This document shows, piece after piece, positions 1 to 10,239 of a stretch of DNA of 64,000 nucleotides. The notes below the pieces were generated by a model. It was given only the letters and a program-made list of their open reading frames with translations, made no database searches and had not been told where the DNA came from. The stretch comes from Saezia sanguinis. Its GTDB lineage: Bacteria; Pseudomonadota; Gammaproteobacteria; Burkholderiales; Burkholderiaceae_C. Position numbers and translations under genes: made by a program. The stretch lies in the NCBI RefSeq assembly GCF_003991585.1, contig NZ_PQSP01000002.1, forward strand, positions 514,420 to 578,419, given 5' to 3'. Numbering within the stretch: the stretch's first letter is position 1; every line of letters starts with the position of its first letter.

Positions 1-50
1 TGTCGAAAAAGAGTAAGCATCCATTTTTAAAATAAGTTAAAGAGTTATTC

Positions 51-1334
51 ATGGAACAGATACAGGCAATCAAGGGGATGAACGACATTCTGCCTCCCGA
101 TTCGGCAACCTGGGAGTGGCTGGAGGAGAAGGTTCGTCATTTGATGGCTCGCTATGCTTACCGCAATATCCGTACACCGATTCTGGAATTCACGTCGCTG
201 TTTGTGCGTGGCCTGGGAGAGGTGACCGACGTGGTCGAAAAGGAGATGTATTCCTTTACCGACAGCATGAATGGCGATCAGCTCAGCATGCGCCCGGAAA
301 GTACTGCCGGTGTGGTTCGTGCGCTGAGCGAACACTCGGCTTTGTACGATGGCCCTAAACGCTTGTTTTATATTGGCCCGATGTTCCGCCATGAAAAGCC
401 CCAGAGAGGGCGCTACAGGCAGTTTCACCAGGTAGGTGCTGAAGCGGTGGGTTTTTCCGGCCCGGAGCTGGATGTTGAACTGATTTTGATGGCACAGGCT
501 TTGTGGCATGAAATGGGCATTGCCGAGCATGTGCAATTGGAGCTGAATTCGCTGGGGCAACCTGATGAACGGCGGCAGCATCGCGAAGCGCTGATCACGT
601 ATTTTGAAGCACATCAAGATCAGTTGGACGAAGATGCCCGCAGGCGGCTGCACAGCAATCCGCTCAGAATTCTGGATACCAAAAATCCGTCAATGCAGGA
701 GCTGGTGACACAAGCGCCCCAGTTGATCGATTATTTGAGCCCGGCATCGATGGCACACTTTGATCAGGTCAAGTCTTTGCTGGACGCCAACGGTGTGCAG
801 TGGAAGCTCAATCCCCGTTTGGTTCGTGGGCTGGATTATTACAACCTGACGGTATTTGAGTTTGTTACAACCAGGCTCGGTGCCCAGGGTACGATTTGTG
901 GCGGTGGGCGTTATGACTATCTGTTTGAAATGATCGGTGGAAAACCGGCGCCTGCAGTTGGCTGGGCCATGGGCGTTGAACGCGTGCTGGAGCTGGTGAA
1001 GGAGCTTGATGTGGCCCCTGCTGCACCGGCTGCGGACGTCTATGTCATAATCCCCCAAAATGATGCATTGCAGGTTGTTTCGCCTTTGCTTGAGCAGTTG
1101 CGTCGGCTGGGGGTTGCTGTGCAAATGCATGCCGCAACGCCAAACGGCTGGGGCAGCATGAAGTCACAGTTTAAAAAAGCGGATGCCAGTGCAGCACGTT
1201 ACGCATTGATATTTGGCGCTGATGAGCTGGCAGCAGCTCAGGTCACCATCAAAGCTTTACGTGACGGAGAGGGGAAACAATGGCAAAGGCCCATCCATGA
1301 TGCCTCAAGCTGGTATCATGAGGTGCTAAGCTGA
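51..1334 (+). CDS. hisS: Histidyl-tRNA synthetase
   Basis: Charges tRNA-His with histidine in the cytoplasm. The 427-residue length is normal for bacterial HisRS. The class II motif 2 ([16 protein letters not shown]) starts near residue 112, the HisRS signature [14 protein letters not shown] near residue 257 and motif 3 ([11 protein letters not shown]) near residue 303, followed by an anticodon-binding domain. It heads the hisS, yfgM-like, bamB, der series, a conserved order in betaproteobacteria. The ATG is preceded by an AAAGAG stretch. Function is certain by family; the window does not show its own promoter. Confidence 0.98.
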   Translation: MEQIQAIKGMNDILPPDSATWEWLEEKVRHLMARYAYRNIRTPILEFTSLFVRGLGEVTDVVEKEMYSFTDSMNGDQLSMRPESTAGVVRALSEHSALYDGPKRLFYIGPMFRHEKPQRGRYRQFHQVGAEAVGFSGPELDVELILMAQALWHEMGIAEHVQLELNSLGQPDERRQHREALITYFEAHQDQLDEDARRRLHSNPLRILDTKNPSMQELVTQAPQLIDYLSPASMAHFDQVKSLLDANGVQWKLNPRLVRGLDYYNLTVFEFVTTRLGAQGTICGGGRYDYLFEMIGGKPAPAVGWAMGVERVLELVKELDVAPAAPAADVYVIIPQNDALQVVSPLLEQLRRLGVAVQMHAATPNGWGSMKSQFKKADASAARYALIFGADELAAAQVTIKALRDGEGKQWQRPIHDASSWYHEVLS

Positions 1335-1412
1335 GTGCACTCATATTCAAAAGCATATGCGGGCGCGGTCTTGAGCAGGCAGGAATAGAAGGTATTTATT
1401 CATTTCATTATC

Positions 1413-2096
1413 ATGGCAAAACATCTGAAAAACCTGAATTTAGAAGAGCAAGAACAACTGGAGCAACTCAAAGGCTTCTGGGCCGAATACGGTCGCCTGA
1501 TCACGTTGACGGCAGTGGTGTTGCTGGTTGTGATTGTTGGCTGGGTGGGCTGGCAATTCTGGCAGAACCAGCAGGCACGCGGTGCCGCAGTCATTTATGA
1601 CAAACTGAATGAGGCTTTGGTGCGCAATGATGCCGATCAGGCCAAACAGGCGGTGACTGAAATACAGGAGCAGTATGGCAGAGCCACATATGCGTCACAG
1701 TCGGCGCTGGTGGCAGCCAATCTGCTGTATAACCAGGGCCAGTTGGATTCAGCCAAAGAAATCCTGTCCTGGGTCACAGAGCATGGCCGCGATCCGGGGC
1801 TGAAAGGGCTGGCGGTATTGCGGCTTGCCGATATTTTAATGGACCAAAAAGACTATGACCGGGCATTGGCCGTGTTGGCGACCGAAGTGCCTGAAGCGTT
1901 TGCAGGACTGGTGAATGACAAGCGCGGCATGGTATATGTCGCACAAGGCAAAATCGAAGAGGCAAAAGCAGCTTATTCCCAGGCCTACCGCGGGCTTGCG
2001 ATGCTGCCGGAATCTCAACAGATGGTTGCCAATAAATTAAGTGTTTTAGGGGTTGATGTGACAACCCTGGTTCCTGCAGGAGAGCCGCGCTCATGA
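1413..2096 (+). CDS. YfgM-like tetratricopeptide membrane protein
   Basis: A 227-residue inner-membrane protein with a basic cytoplasmic N-terminus, one transmembrane helix at about residues 28 to 51 (LITLTAVVLLVVIVGWVGWQFW core) and a periplasmic helical TPR-like domain. This matches the YfgM family (ancillary SecYEG translocon subunit; TPR_21). In E. coli YfgM sits between HisS and BamB in gene order and acts with PpiD near the translocon; the same neighbours are present here. Its last codons overlap the bamB start by four bases (ATGA), indicating coupled translation. Confidence 0.92.
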   Translation: MAKHLKNLNLEEQEQLEQLKGFWAEYGRLITLTAVVLLVVIVGWVGWQFWQNQQARGAAVIYDKLNEALVRNDADQAKQAVTEIQEQYGRATYASQSALVAANLLYNQGQLDSAKEILSWVTEHGRDPGLKGLAVLRLADILMDQKDYDRALAVLATEVPEAFAGLVNDKRGMVYVAQGKIEEAKAAYSQAYRGLAMLPESQQMVANKLSVLGVDVTTLVPAGEPRS

Positions 2097-3229
2097 AAAA
2101 GTACCTTCTGAACAGCATTGTTGTAACATGTGCCGCTTTGTCACTGGCAGGGTGTTTTGGCAGTAGTAAGGGTAACCGGCCAGAACCAGAGCCGCTGCCC
2201 GTGGTGACGCCACTTCTGACGACCACGCAGGTATGGTCAACGCGTGTGGGGGATGTTGACTTTCCGCTGGTGCCGCGTGTGGTTGGCACACAGGTCGCCC
2301 TGGCAGGGGGTGATGGCACGGTGCTGATGCTGAATGCCAGTACCGGGCAGGTGATTTGGCAGGCTTCTGCCGGGGCTCGTTTAACCGCTGGTGTGGGCAG
2401 TAATGGTCGTTATACCGCAGTTGTCACGCGGGATAATGATCTGGTTGTGTTTGATGAACGAGGACAGGAGCTGTGGCGCAAGCGTGTTGCGGCACAGGTG
2501 CTGACACCGCCTTTGGTGGCTGGTGGGCGCGTGTTTGTGAATGCGACAGACCGTTCCATTCAGGCTTATGATGTCCGCAACGGTGCCGGTTTATGGCGCC
2601 AGCAGCAAAATACCAATGATTCATTGGTGCTGCGTCGGGATGGCGCACTGGATGCCTACGGGAATATCCTGATCGTGGGGTTGACTGCCAATTTGTATGG
2701 TGTGAGCCCGGATACCGGGGCGCCTTTGTGGGGTCTGCCCATAGGAAACCCGCGTGGTACTAACGAAATTGACCGGTTGGCTGATGTCGTGGGAGGTGTG
2801 GCGCGTAACGGCGATGTTTTGTGTGCACGCTCGTACCAGAATGCCATTGCCTGCATACAGGCTGGCGGTGCGGTGCTTTGGAGCAAAAGCGCAGACAGTG
2901 ACCAGGGCCTGGCCGTAGATAACCAGAATGTTTATGCCGTAGAGTCTGACGGGCGGATTATGGCGCTGAACCAGCAGACTGGTGCTACGGTATGGAATAA
3001 CGACCAGTTGCGCTACCGCCAGTTGACCGCGCCATTGGCTTTAGGGCAGCGCTCGGTGGTGATTGGTGACAGTCAGGGCAACATACACCTGCTTTCCCGT
3101 CAGGACGGCAGCTTCCTGGGTCGGTTTACAACCAACAGCTCCGGCGTTGCTGTAACACCTGTGGCGGTGGGAGACATGCTGATCATTGTGACGCGCAATG
3201 GTACTGTCTATGGCTTTAGGCCCGGTTGA
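2093..3229 (+). CDS. bamB: Outer membrane assembly lipoprotein BamB
   Basis: Lipoprotein subunit of the BAM complex, which inserts beta-barrel proteins in the outer membrane. The signal peptide ends in a lipobox LAGC with Cys21 as lipidation site. The rest is a beta-propeller built of PQQ/WD-like blades with repeated A.TG..VW patterns (for example NASTGQVIWQ and NQQTGATVWN). The 378-residue length fits the family. Translation is coupled to the upstream YfgM-like gene and der follows after 35 bases, so the three are probably one operon. Confidence 0.96.
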   Translation: MKKYLLNSIVVTCAALSLAGCFGSSKGNRPEPEPLPVVTPLLTTTQVWSTRVGDVDFPLVPRVVGTQVALAGGDGTVLMLNASTGQVIWQASAGARLTAGVGSNGRYTAVVTRDNDLVVFDERGQELWRKRVAAQVLTPPLVAGGRVFVNATDRSIQAYDVRNGAGLWRQQQNTNDSLVLRRDGALDAYGNILIVGLTANLYGVSPDTGAPLWGLPIGNPRGTNEIDRLADVVGGVARNGDVLCARSYQNAIACIQAGGAVLWSKSADSDQGLAVDNQNVYAVESDGRIMALNQQTGATVWNNDQLRYRQLTAPLALGQRSVVIGDSQGNIHLLSRQDGSFLGRFTTNSSGVAVTPVAVGDMLIIVTRNGTVYGFRPG

Positions 3230-3264
3230 TCGATAATGCACAACGCAGATAGGCGCAAAGCAGT

Positions 3265-4617
3265 ATGAAGCCTGTGGTCGCACTGGTCGGACGGCCCAAT
3301 GTCGGCAAGTCCACCTTGTTTAATCGCATCACAAAAACGCGAGATGCCATTGTGGCCGATTTCGCGGGGCTGACGCGTGACCGCCATTATGGTGATGCCG
3401 TGTGCGCCGGGCATGAACTGATCGTGGTGGATACCGGCGGGTTTGAGCCGGACGCATCTTCAGGCATTGTGCGCGAAATGGCCAAACAAACGCAGCAGGC
3501 CGTGGCAGAGGCCGATGTGGTGGTATTTGTGCTGGATGCACGCACGGGTGTCACCGGGCAGGATCATGACATTGCGCGCTATCTGCGGTCGCTGGGCAAG
3601 CCCACCGTTTTGGCTGTTAACAAATCGGAAGGCATGCATGACGGCGTGCAACTGGCTGAATTTCATGAGCTGGGTATGGGGACACCTTTGGCGGTTGCCG
3701 CCGCGCATGGGCAGGGTGTACGCAGCCTGACTGACGAGGTCGTTGCGCTGCTGAACCTGCCTGAAGTTGATGAAGAAGCGGCTGAGGATGACGATGCAGA
3801 GCGGCCCATCCGGCTGGCCATTGCCGGTCGCCCGAATGTAGGCAAATCAACCCTGATCAATACCTGGCTGGGTGAAGAACGGCTGGTGGCGTTTGACCAG
3901 GCCGGTACAACCCGGGATGCGATTTCTGTGCCTTTGGAGCGCCAGGGGCAGGCTTATGAACTGATTGATACCGCCGGGTTGCGCCGTAAAGGTAAAGTGT
4001 TTGAGGCGGTGGAAAAGTTTTCTGTCGTGAAAACACTACAGGCCATTGATAGCGCCAATGTGGTACTGCTGTTGCTGGATGCGACACAAGGGGTCACAGA
4101 CCAGGATGCGCATATTGCCGGTTATATTCTGGAAAATGGCCGTGCCGTTGTGCTGGCGGTGAATAAATGGGACGCGATTGACGATTACCAGCGGCAGATT
4201 GTGACCCGCTCCATTGAGCAGCGTCTGGGTTTTATGCGCTTTGCTCAGGTGTTGCGTATTTCGGCACTGAAACGACAGGGGCTGGGCCCGTTATGGAAAG
4301 CCATTGGGCTGGCATATGGCAGCGCATTCCGTAAACTGTCCACCCCCAAACTGACGCGTACTTTGCATGAGGCGGTGGAGTTTCAGCAGCCTAAGCGGGC
4401 TGGCCGGTTTCGTCCAAAGCTGCGTTATGCCCACCAGGGCGGCATGAATCCGCCGGTAGTTATTATTCATGGTAGCGCCTTGGAGCATGTGACAGATGCT
4501 TACAAACGTTATCTGGAAGGGCGTTTCAGAACAGTATTTGATCTGTCGGGAACGCCATTGCGTATAGAATTTCGCTCAGCACACAACCCTTTTGTTGATA
4601 AGGCTGGTGCGAGGTAG
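3265..4617 (+). CDS. der: Ribosome-associated GTPase Der (EngA)
   Basis: Essential GTPase for 50S subunit maturation. Two GTPase domains lie in tandem, each with the P-loop GRPNVGKST, near residues 9 and 188. The first has DTGG and NKSE, the second DTAG and NKWD. A C-terminal KH-like domain with [20 protein letters not shown] follows. The 450-residue length and the two-domain layout are diagnostic. It follows bamB closely and precedes hfq. Confidence 0.98.
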   Translation: MKPVVALVGRPNVGKSTLFNRITKTRDAIVADFAGLTRDRHYGDAVCAGHELIVVDTGGFEPDASSGIVREMAKQTQQAVAEADVVVFVLDARTGVTGQDHDIARYLRSLGKPTVLAVNKSEGMHDGVQLAEFHELGMGTPLAVAAAHGQGVRSLTDEVVALLNLPEVDEEAAEDDDAERPIRLAIAGRPNVGKSTLINTWLGEERLVAFDQAGTTRDAISVPLERQGQAYELIDTAGLRRKGKVFEAVEKFSVVKTLQAIDSANVVLLLLDATQGVTDQDAHIAGYILENGRAVVLAVNKWDAIDDYQRQIVTRSIEQRLGFMRFAQVLRISALKRQGLGPLWKAIGLAYGSAFRKLSTPKLTRTLHEAVEFQQPKRAGRFRPKLRYAHQGGMNPPVVIIHGSALEHVTDAYKRYLEGRFRTVFDLSGTPLRIEFRSAHNPFVDKAGAR

Positions 4618-4689
4618 TGGTCACGAACTGCAGAGTTGTGGTATCGTGATGTTTTTAATCCATCATTTTCTTTGAACACGGAGAATATC

Positions 4690-4959
4690 GTGAGCAATAA
4701 AGGGCAGTTATTACAAGACCCATTTTTGAACACCCTGCGTAAGGAACACATTCCAGTATCCATTTATTTGGTCAACGGAATCAAACTGCAAGGTCAAGTG
4801 GAATCTTTTGATCAGTATGTAGTGTTGCTGCGCAACACCGTAACACAAATGGTTTATAAGCACGCCATATCAACCATTGTTCCAGGCCGCTCGGTCAGCT
4901 TCCAGTCTGCTCCTCCGGCAGCAGATGAAGGTGCTGCAGAGCGTCAGAGCGGGATTTGA
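4690..4959 (+). CDS. hfq: RNA chaperone Hfq
   Basis: Hexameric Sm-like chaperone for sRNA-mRNA pairing. The Sm1 motif (from [20 protein letters not shown] onward) and the Sm2 motif ([10 protein letters not shown]) are intact. A GTG start is chosen because GGAGA lies 5 bases upstream and the product then begins [12 protein letters not shown], as in other Hfq proteins. The product has 89 residues with a short acidic tail. An earlier in-frame start would add 18 residues with no family match. hflX follows, the usual hfq-hflX-hflK-hflC order. Confidence 0.97.
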   Translation: MSNKGQLLQDPFLNTLRKEHIPVSIYLVNGIKLQGQVESFDQYVVLLRNTVTQMVYKHAISTIVPGRSVSFQSAPPAADEGAAERQSGI

Positions 4960-5010
4960 TTTGGCAGCCAAAAGCCGAGTATCTCATTTTGAGAGTACAG
5001 CTTAACAACT

Positions 5011-6282
5011 TTGTCTGAACACCCGTTGGCCTCATCGCGTGGGCAATCTGCTTCGGCAATGTCTGTCGGTCCTGGCGTTTTTTTGGTAGGCGTTGGCTTT
5101 GGTGCAAAACGCCTGAATGAAGACGACCTGGATGAGCTGGCTTTGCTGGCTGAGTCTGCCGGATTACATCCGGCGGGCCGGTTGGTCGTGCAGCGCAAGG
5201 CGCCGGATGCGGCTTATTTTGTCGGTTCCGGCAAAGTGGATGAAATCCGCATGCTCGCGCAGGCCCAGGGGGCTTCGGAAATCCTGTTTGACCAGGGGTT
5301 GTCCCCTGCCCAGCAGCGAAATCTGGAAAAACGGATTGGCATGCCTGTCAATGACCGTACGTTTCTGATTCTGGATATTTTTGCCCAGCGTGCCCGCAGT
5401 CATGAGGGGAAGTTGCAGGTTGAATTGGCCAGGCTGCAGTATCTGTCAACCAGACTGGTGCGGATGTGGACCCACCTGGAGCGGCAGCAGGGTGGTCAGG
5501 GTGTGCGTGGCGGTCCGGGGGAAACCCAGATAGAGCTGGACCGGCGCATGATCAATGAGCGCATCAAGGCGCTGAAAAACCAGTTGCATAAGGTGAAGAA
5601 GCAGCGCAACACGCAAAGACGTGCACGGGCGCGCAATGAGGTGTTTCGCGTGTCTTTGGTCGGTTATACCAACGCTGGCAAGTCAACGCTGTTTAATGCG
5701 CTGGTGAAAGCGCGTACTTATGCAGCAGACCAGTTGTTTGCCACACTGGATACAACGGTACGTTCGCTTTATCTGAATGAAGCCAAAAGATCGGTCTCCC
5801 TGTCCGATACCGTAGGGTTTATTCGTGATTTGCCGCATGGTCTGGTAGAAGCTTTTGAAGCGACGTTGCAGGAGGCCGCAGAGGCTGACCTGCTGCTGCA
5901 TGTGGTAGATGCCAGCAATGCACAATACGCCGAGCAGATTGAGCAGGTGCAGCAGGTTTTGGCAGAAATCGGCGCGCAGCATGTACCGCAGTTGCTGGTA
6001 TTCAACAAAATTGATGCATTGCCCGAAACCGCCCAGCCCAGAGAGCCGTTGGACTGGTACGAAGTGGATGGTGTTTCATGCCGGCGCGTTTTTGTCAGCG
6101 CAGCGCAGGGCATTGGGTTGGACGTTTTGCGGCAGACGCTTGCACAGATTGTGCAGGCTGATGACGGGCAGATGTCCGAAAATTCACCTGACAATTTGAA
6201 CAATTCCATACAAAATTCGTCAGATACGGCACAATCACACTTTGAAACACGGGATGCTCGGGATTTTTCAGACGAAAATTAA
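5011..6282 (+). CDS. hflX: GTPase HflX
   Basis: Ribosome-splitting GTPase of the stress response. The N-terminal HflX domain carries the GGPGETQIELDRRMINERI region, followed by the G domain with P-loop GYTNAGKST, switch DTVGFIRDLPH and NKID. The C-terminus is Asn/Ser-rich and not conserved. The start is uncertain: the TTG used here gives 423 residues but has only a weak ribosome site, and an ATG at 5059 (MSVGPGVFLVGVGFG) is an equally good alternative. Confidence 0.95.
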   Translation: MSEHPLASSRGQSASAMSVGPGVFLVGVGFGAKRLNEDDLDELALLAESAGLHPAGRLVVQRKAPDAAYFVGSGKVDEIRMLAQAQGASEILFDQGLSPAQQRNLEKRIGMPVNDRTFLILDIFAQRARSHEGKLQVELARLQYLSTRLVRMWTHLERQQGGQGVRGGPGETQIELDRRMINERIKALKNQLHKVKKQRNTQRRARARNEVFRVSLVGYTNAGKSTLFNALVKARTYAADQLFATLDTTVRSLYLNEAKRSVSLSDTVGFIRDLPHGLVEAFEATLQEAAEADLLLHVVDASNAQYAEQIEQVQQVLAEIGAQHVPQLLVFNKIDALPETAQPREPLDWYEVDGVSCRRVFVSAAQGIGLDVLRQTLAQIVQADDGQMSENSPDNLNNSIQNSSDTAQSHFETRDARDFSDEN

Positions 6283-6318
6283 TTGTCCCGAGCATCAAGA
6301 AAGACACAATCTTATCGT

Positions 6319-7977
6319 ATGTCAAGCATGACCCATTTATCAACGCCTCCCAAGACCATCTCCATATGGCAGCGCCTGCTTGCGGTGTTTAACCTGAACG
6401 ATCCGCAATGGGGGCGTCCAACCAAGCCTCAGAATGATGATTCGCGTGAAGGCGATCAGTCTGGTTCGCCGCAAGGAGACCGGGAGCCTGAGGATGATCA
6501 AGATGGGCGTAAAGGGCAGTCGGATAATCAACCTGGACAGCAGGGCAAGCAACCCGATGGCCCCCCTGATCTGGATGAAATCTGGCGTGATGTCAGTGGC
6601 AAACTGGGAAGCTGGTTTGGCGGCGCGGGCAATGGCGGCAAAGGCTCCGATTCTAACGGTGGCAGTAACAGTGGCAACAACGGCGGCTGGGGCGGCGGCG
6701 GTAATGGTGGCGGTTCTTCAGGTAACCAGCGCCCGCCAATGCAGGTCAGTGGCAAAGGTGCCGGCATAGGCGTGGGCTTTATCTTGCTGGTGATTGTGGC
6801 AGGCTGGCTCGCCTCAGGTATTTTCACGGTGCAGGAAGGGCAGAAATCCGTTATTTTGACTTTCGGCGAATATACGCGGGAAGTTGGGCCTGGTCTGCAG
6901 TGGCATTTGCCGTATCCGATTCAAAGCCGCGAGACGGTAGCCACCGAACAATTGCGCTCCATCAATATTGGCAACAGCAACATCAATAGCGTAACCGGGC
7001 TGGGCAACGCGGCCATGCTGACACAGGATAAGAATATTCTGGAGATTCGCTTCACGGTGCAATACCGTATCAATGACATCCGCAAGTTCTTATTTGTGAA
7101 TGCCCAGACGGAAGATGCTGTGGTGCTGGCTGCCGAGTCTGCCGTGCGCGAAGTGGTGGGCAGCACACCGATGGATATTGTGATTAAGCGTGAAAGCTGC
7201 CTGCCGCTTGCAGGTGAGCATCTGGAGGCCTGGGATGATCCCTGTTTTCTGATGAATCCGCGACGTGTGGTTGCTGGGAATGATTTTGGTATGCAAACCA
7301 GCACACTGGCGTTAGAGGAAAGCGCCCCGCCCGGAGTGAGCAAGCGGCAAAGTCTTGCCGCACTGATGATGAGCTCCATTCAGAACCAGTTGAATAAGCT
7401 CAATGCCGGTATTGAAGTGTATAACGTGAATATTCTGGATGTGCAGGTACCGGCGCAAGTGAAGCCTGCGTTTGACGAGGCACGCAGTGCAACAGCCGAA
7501 AAAGAAAGCCGCATCAACGAAGGCCGTGCCTATGCCAACCAGCGTGTTGCATCGGCAGAGGGGGTTGTTGCACGTTTGCGGGAAGATGCGGGAGCTTACC
7601 GGGCACGCGTGACGGCACAGGCACAGGGTGACACGGAGCGCTTTTTGCAGATTTATGAACAGTACCGTTTAGCCCCTGAGGTGACCCGTAACCGGATGTA
7701 TCTGGAAACCATGCAGGATATTTTTGGCAACGTGACCAAGGTGATTGTTGATTCGCGCAATAACAGCATGCTGTATCTGCCGTTAGACAGAATTCTGAAC
7801 CAAAGCAATGCGGCGCCAGGTGCCAGCGGCAGTGGTGGAACAGCTCCCGCAGCACCAGCGGCAGCGGCGCAGCCATCCTCTTCTGACTCGCCACTGGCCT
7901 CCAGTAACAATACCGCTACCAATGGAGCGGCGTTTGGTGATCGCTCCAGAGATGCTTTCGGTCGGGATCGTTATTAA
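6319..7977 (+). CDS. hflK: FtsH modulator HflK (SPFH/band 7)
   Basis: Membrane-anchored SPFH protein that forms the HflKC cage around the FtsH protease. The N-terminal 150 residues are rich in Gly, Asn, Ser and Pro, then comes a single transmembrane helix (GFILLVIVAGWLASGIF) and the band-7 domain with a long helical stalk. The C-terminus is Ala/Pro-rich low complexity. An ATG is preferred as start; a TTG at 6283, directly after the hflX stop, would add 12 residues. hflC follows after 35 bases. Confidence 0.95.
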   Translation: MSSMTHLSTPPKTISIWQRLLAVFNLNDPQWGRPTKPQNDDSREGDQSGSPQGDREPEDDQDGRKGQSDNQPGQQGKQPDGPPDLDEIWRDVSGKLGSWFGGAGNGGKGSDSNGGSNSGNNGGWGGGGNGGGSSGNQRPPMQVSGKGAGIGVGFILLVIVAGWLASGIFTVQEGQKSVILTFGEYTREVGPGLQWHLPYPIQSRETVATEQLRSINIGNSNINSVTGLGNAAMLTQDKNILEIRFTVQYRINDIRKFLFVNAQTEDAVVLAAESAVREVVGSTPMDIVIKRESCLPLAGEHLEAWDDPCFLMNPRRVVAGNDFGMQTSTLALEESAPPGVSKRQSLAALMMSSIQNQLNKLNAGIEVYNVNILDVQVPAQVKPAFDEARSATAEKESRINEGRAYANQRVASAEGVVARLREDAGAYRARVTAQAQGDTERFLQIYEQYRLAPEVTRNRMYLETMQDIFGNVTKVIVDSRNNSMLYLPLDRILNQSNAAPGASGSGGTAPAAPAAAAQPSSSDSPLASSNNTATNGAAFGDRSRDAFGRDRY

Positions 7978-8012
7978 TAAATTCGCGAGATCAATCAAAA
8001 AAGGATAAAACA

Positions 8013-8981
8013 ATGAACCGTATTGCCATGATCATCGTGACTTTGCTGGTACTGCTGTTTGTCGGCAGTACGATGATCTTTACTGTTGACCAGCGTCAGA
8101 TCGGCGTGGTGTATGCCTTTGGTAAGGTACGCTACATCATTAATGTCTCATCGGATCTGAATGCGTTGTGGGATGTCAAATCACTTTCGGCCGATCGCAG
8201 CAGCGATGGAGAGATTGAGTTCATCAATAAACCCGGGCTGCATTTCAAGCTGCCGGCGCCATTCCAGACTGTAGCGTATATTGATAAACGCATTCAGACG
8301 CTGGATAACGCAACGCCTGTGGAAATTTTGACGTCAGAGTCTAACATGGGGCTGATTGTGGACTGGTTTGTGAAGTGGCGTGTGGTGGATGCCAAGCGCT
8401 TCATCGAATCCAACAACGGCACAGACATGCGTACGGCCGAAGCGAAGCTGGTTTCCAACGTACAGCGTATTTTCAACGAGGAAGTTGCCCGCCGCAGCGT
8501 ACAGGCCGTGCTTGACAGTGACCGCCAGCGGATCATGAGCGCCGTGCAGGTGGGGCTCGCGCCTATTGCGCAGGACATGGGCATTCTGATTGAAGATGTG
8601 CGTGTGCGCCGGGTTGATTATTCCGCATCCACCGCACCGAAGATTTTTGAGCAGATGATTACCGAGCGTAAGAGTCTGGCGGAAAAGCTGCGTGCGGAAG
8701 GTAATGCAGAAAATGAAAACCTGCGTGCCCAGGCCGACAGAACCTATCAGGAAAAAATTGCGACAGCTTATCAGGAAGCCCAGAATGTGATGGGTGAGGG
8801 GGATGCCCAGGCGACCCGTACTTTTGCCGATGCGTTTGGCAAAGATCCCCAGTTTGCTGATTTTTATCGCAGCCTGCAGGCGTATCGCGCGAGCTTTCGT
8901 GGTAAAGATGATGTGATGGTGCTGGACCCGAACAGTGAATTCTTTAAGTTCATGGGCGCGTCGCAAACCGGTGGGCGTTAA
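8013..8981 (+). CDS. hflC: FtsH modulator HflC (SPFH/band 7)
   Basis: Partner of HflK in the HflKC complex. The 322-residue protein starts with a transmembrane helix (IAMIIVTLLVLLFVGSTMIF), then the band-7 domain beginning VDQRQIGVVYAFGKV and a coiled-coil stalk. AAGGA sits upstream of the ATG at good spacing. The operon ends shortly after, at a perfect hairpin terminator. Confidence 0.97.
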   Translation: MNRIAMIIVTLLVLLFVGSTMIFTVDQRQIGVVYAFGKVRYIINVSSDLNALWDVKSLSADRSSDGEIEFINKPGLHFKLPAPFQTVAYIDKRIQTLDNATPVEILTSESNMGLIVDWFVKWRVVDAKRFIESNNGTDMRTAEAKLVSNVQRIFNEEVARRSVQAVLDSDRQRIMSAVQVGLAPIAQDMGILIEDVRVRRVDYSASTAPKIFEQMITERKSLAEKLRAEGNAENENLRAQADRTYQEKIATAYQEAQNVMGEGDAQATRTFADAFGKDPQFADFYRSLQAYRASFRGKDDVMVLDPNSEFFKFMGASQTGGR

Positions 8982-9023
8982 CCTGGCTAACCTGATTTAA
9001 GCAAGGTTGGATGTTCTGATTTA

Positions 9024-9453
<430 letters not shown>

Positions 9454-9490
9454 ACTCTGACAAATCTTTGTATTCACCGGGGTGGAGGAT

Positions 9491-10156
9491 ATGTCGCAAT
9501 ATAAATGGGTATGCTTTTCGTGCCAAACGGCTGTACGCCGGCCTGCAATGGACCGGAATGTGCGCTGTTTTAGTTGTGGGCAGCCTTGTGAATGCCTGGG
9601 CGTGCGCATACCGATTCCACCCAAAAGCAAACCCAAGTTATGGAAGGCGCTGCAACAGCAGATATGTCACAACCGTATTCAAGGATATGAGCGCTGGAGG
9701 CATTGGAATATCCGGCGTATCCATGATTTGGAATTTCAACTGGAAAAACTGCGCCTGGATAAGCGGCGTCCTCGCCGGCACAGCGAGGTTCTGAAGCTGG
9801 AGACCCAACTGCACTATGCCAAAACGCTGCAACCTGATGCTTTTGCGCAGGAATGGGCAACTGTTCACAGACAGATTCAGCGTTACAGTCACAGCAGTCG
9901 TCCTTTGGTGTCGGAGCACTGGGAAATGCCGCAAGTGCAGGCGTGGCTCTCAGGGCAGCAAGGGAATCTGCTGCTGGTTTTTGAAAAAGATCGTGTGGTG
10001 TGCAATGTTTCTGCGCAGGAAATACTGGCGTTGCTTGAGCAGGAAGTGCCGCAACCTTCTGCCCTTCATGAAGGGATCATTGTATTCCCGTCTCATTTTT
10101 CATGGGCATTGTTTGTTTACCCCGAAAGTCGTTTTTCTTATCTTGAAGCGGCATAA
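9491..10156 (+). CDS. Zinc-ribbon protein of unknown function
   Basis: Not recognised as a named family. The 221-residue protein opens with two Cys pairs (VCFSCQTA and RCFSCGQPCECLG), a likely zinc ribbon. A strongly basic helical middle follows (residues about 45 to 110, many Arg, Lys and His) and then a C-terminal segment with the look of a small alpha/beta domain. The basic helix plus zinc ribbon suggests nucleic-acid contact, but that is inference. GGAGG lies only two bases before this ATG, so a GTG nine bases earlier remains possible. Confidence 0.7.
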   Translation: MSQYKWVCFSCQTAVRRPAMDRNVRCFSCGQPCECLGVRIPIPPKSKPKLWKALQQQICHNRIQGYERWRHWNIRRIHDLEFQLEKLRLDKRRPRRHSEVLKLETQLHYAKTLQPDAFAQEWATVHRQIQRYSHSSRPLVSEHWEMPQVQAWLSGQQGNLLLVFEKDRVVCNVSAQEILALLEQEVPQPSALHEGIIVFPSHFSWALFVYPESRFSYLEAA

Positions 10157-10180
10157 AAACAGGCTGCAGCAGCAGCCTGT
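10155..10180 (-). terminator. Terminator of the alcohol dehydrogenase gene
   Basis: The arms ACAGGCTGC and GCAGCCTGT flank a four-base loop. Read on the minus strand the stem is followed by TTTTT, the form of a rho-independent terminator for the gene ending at 10240. A second hairpin (CTGCATTT / AAATGCAG, 10200 to 10222) lies between them. Confidence 0.7.
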
Positions 10181-10239
10181 TGTAAGAGCAAATCCAACCC
10201 TGCATTTCAGATACAAATGCAGAGTTGTAGATTTTTCGC

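Noticed and set aside
1..50. The end of an upstream gene such as ispG.
   Set aside because: Only four codons before a stop at position 14 are available, too few to identify a gene.
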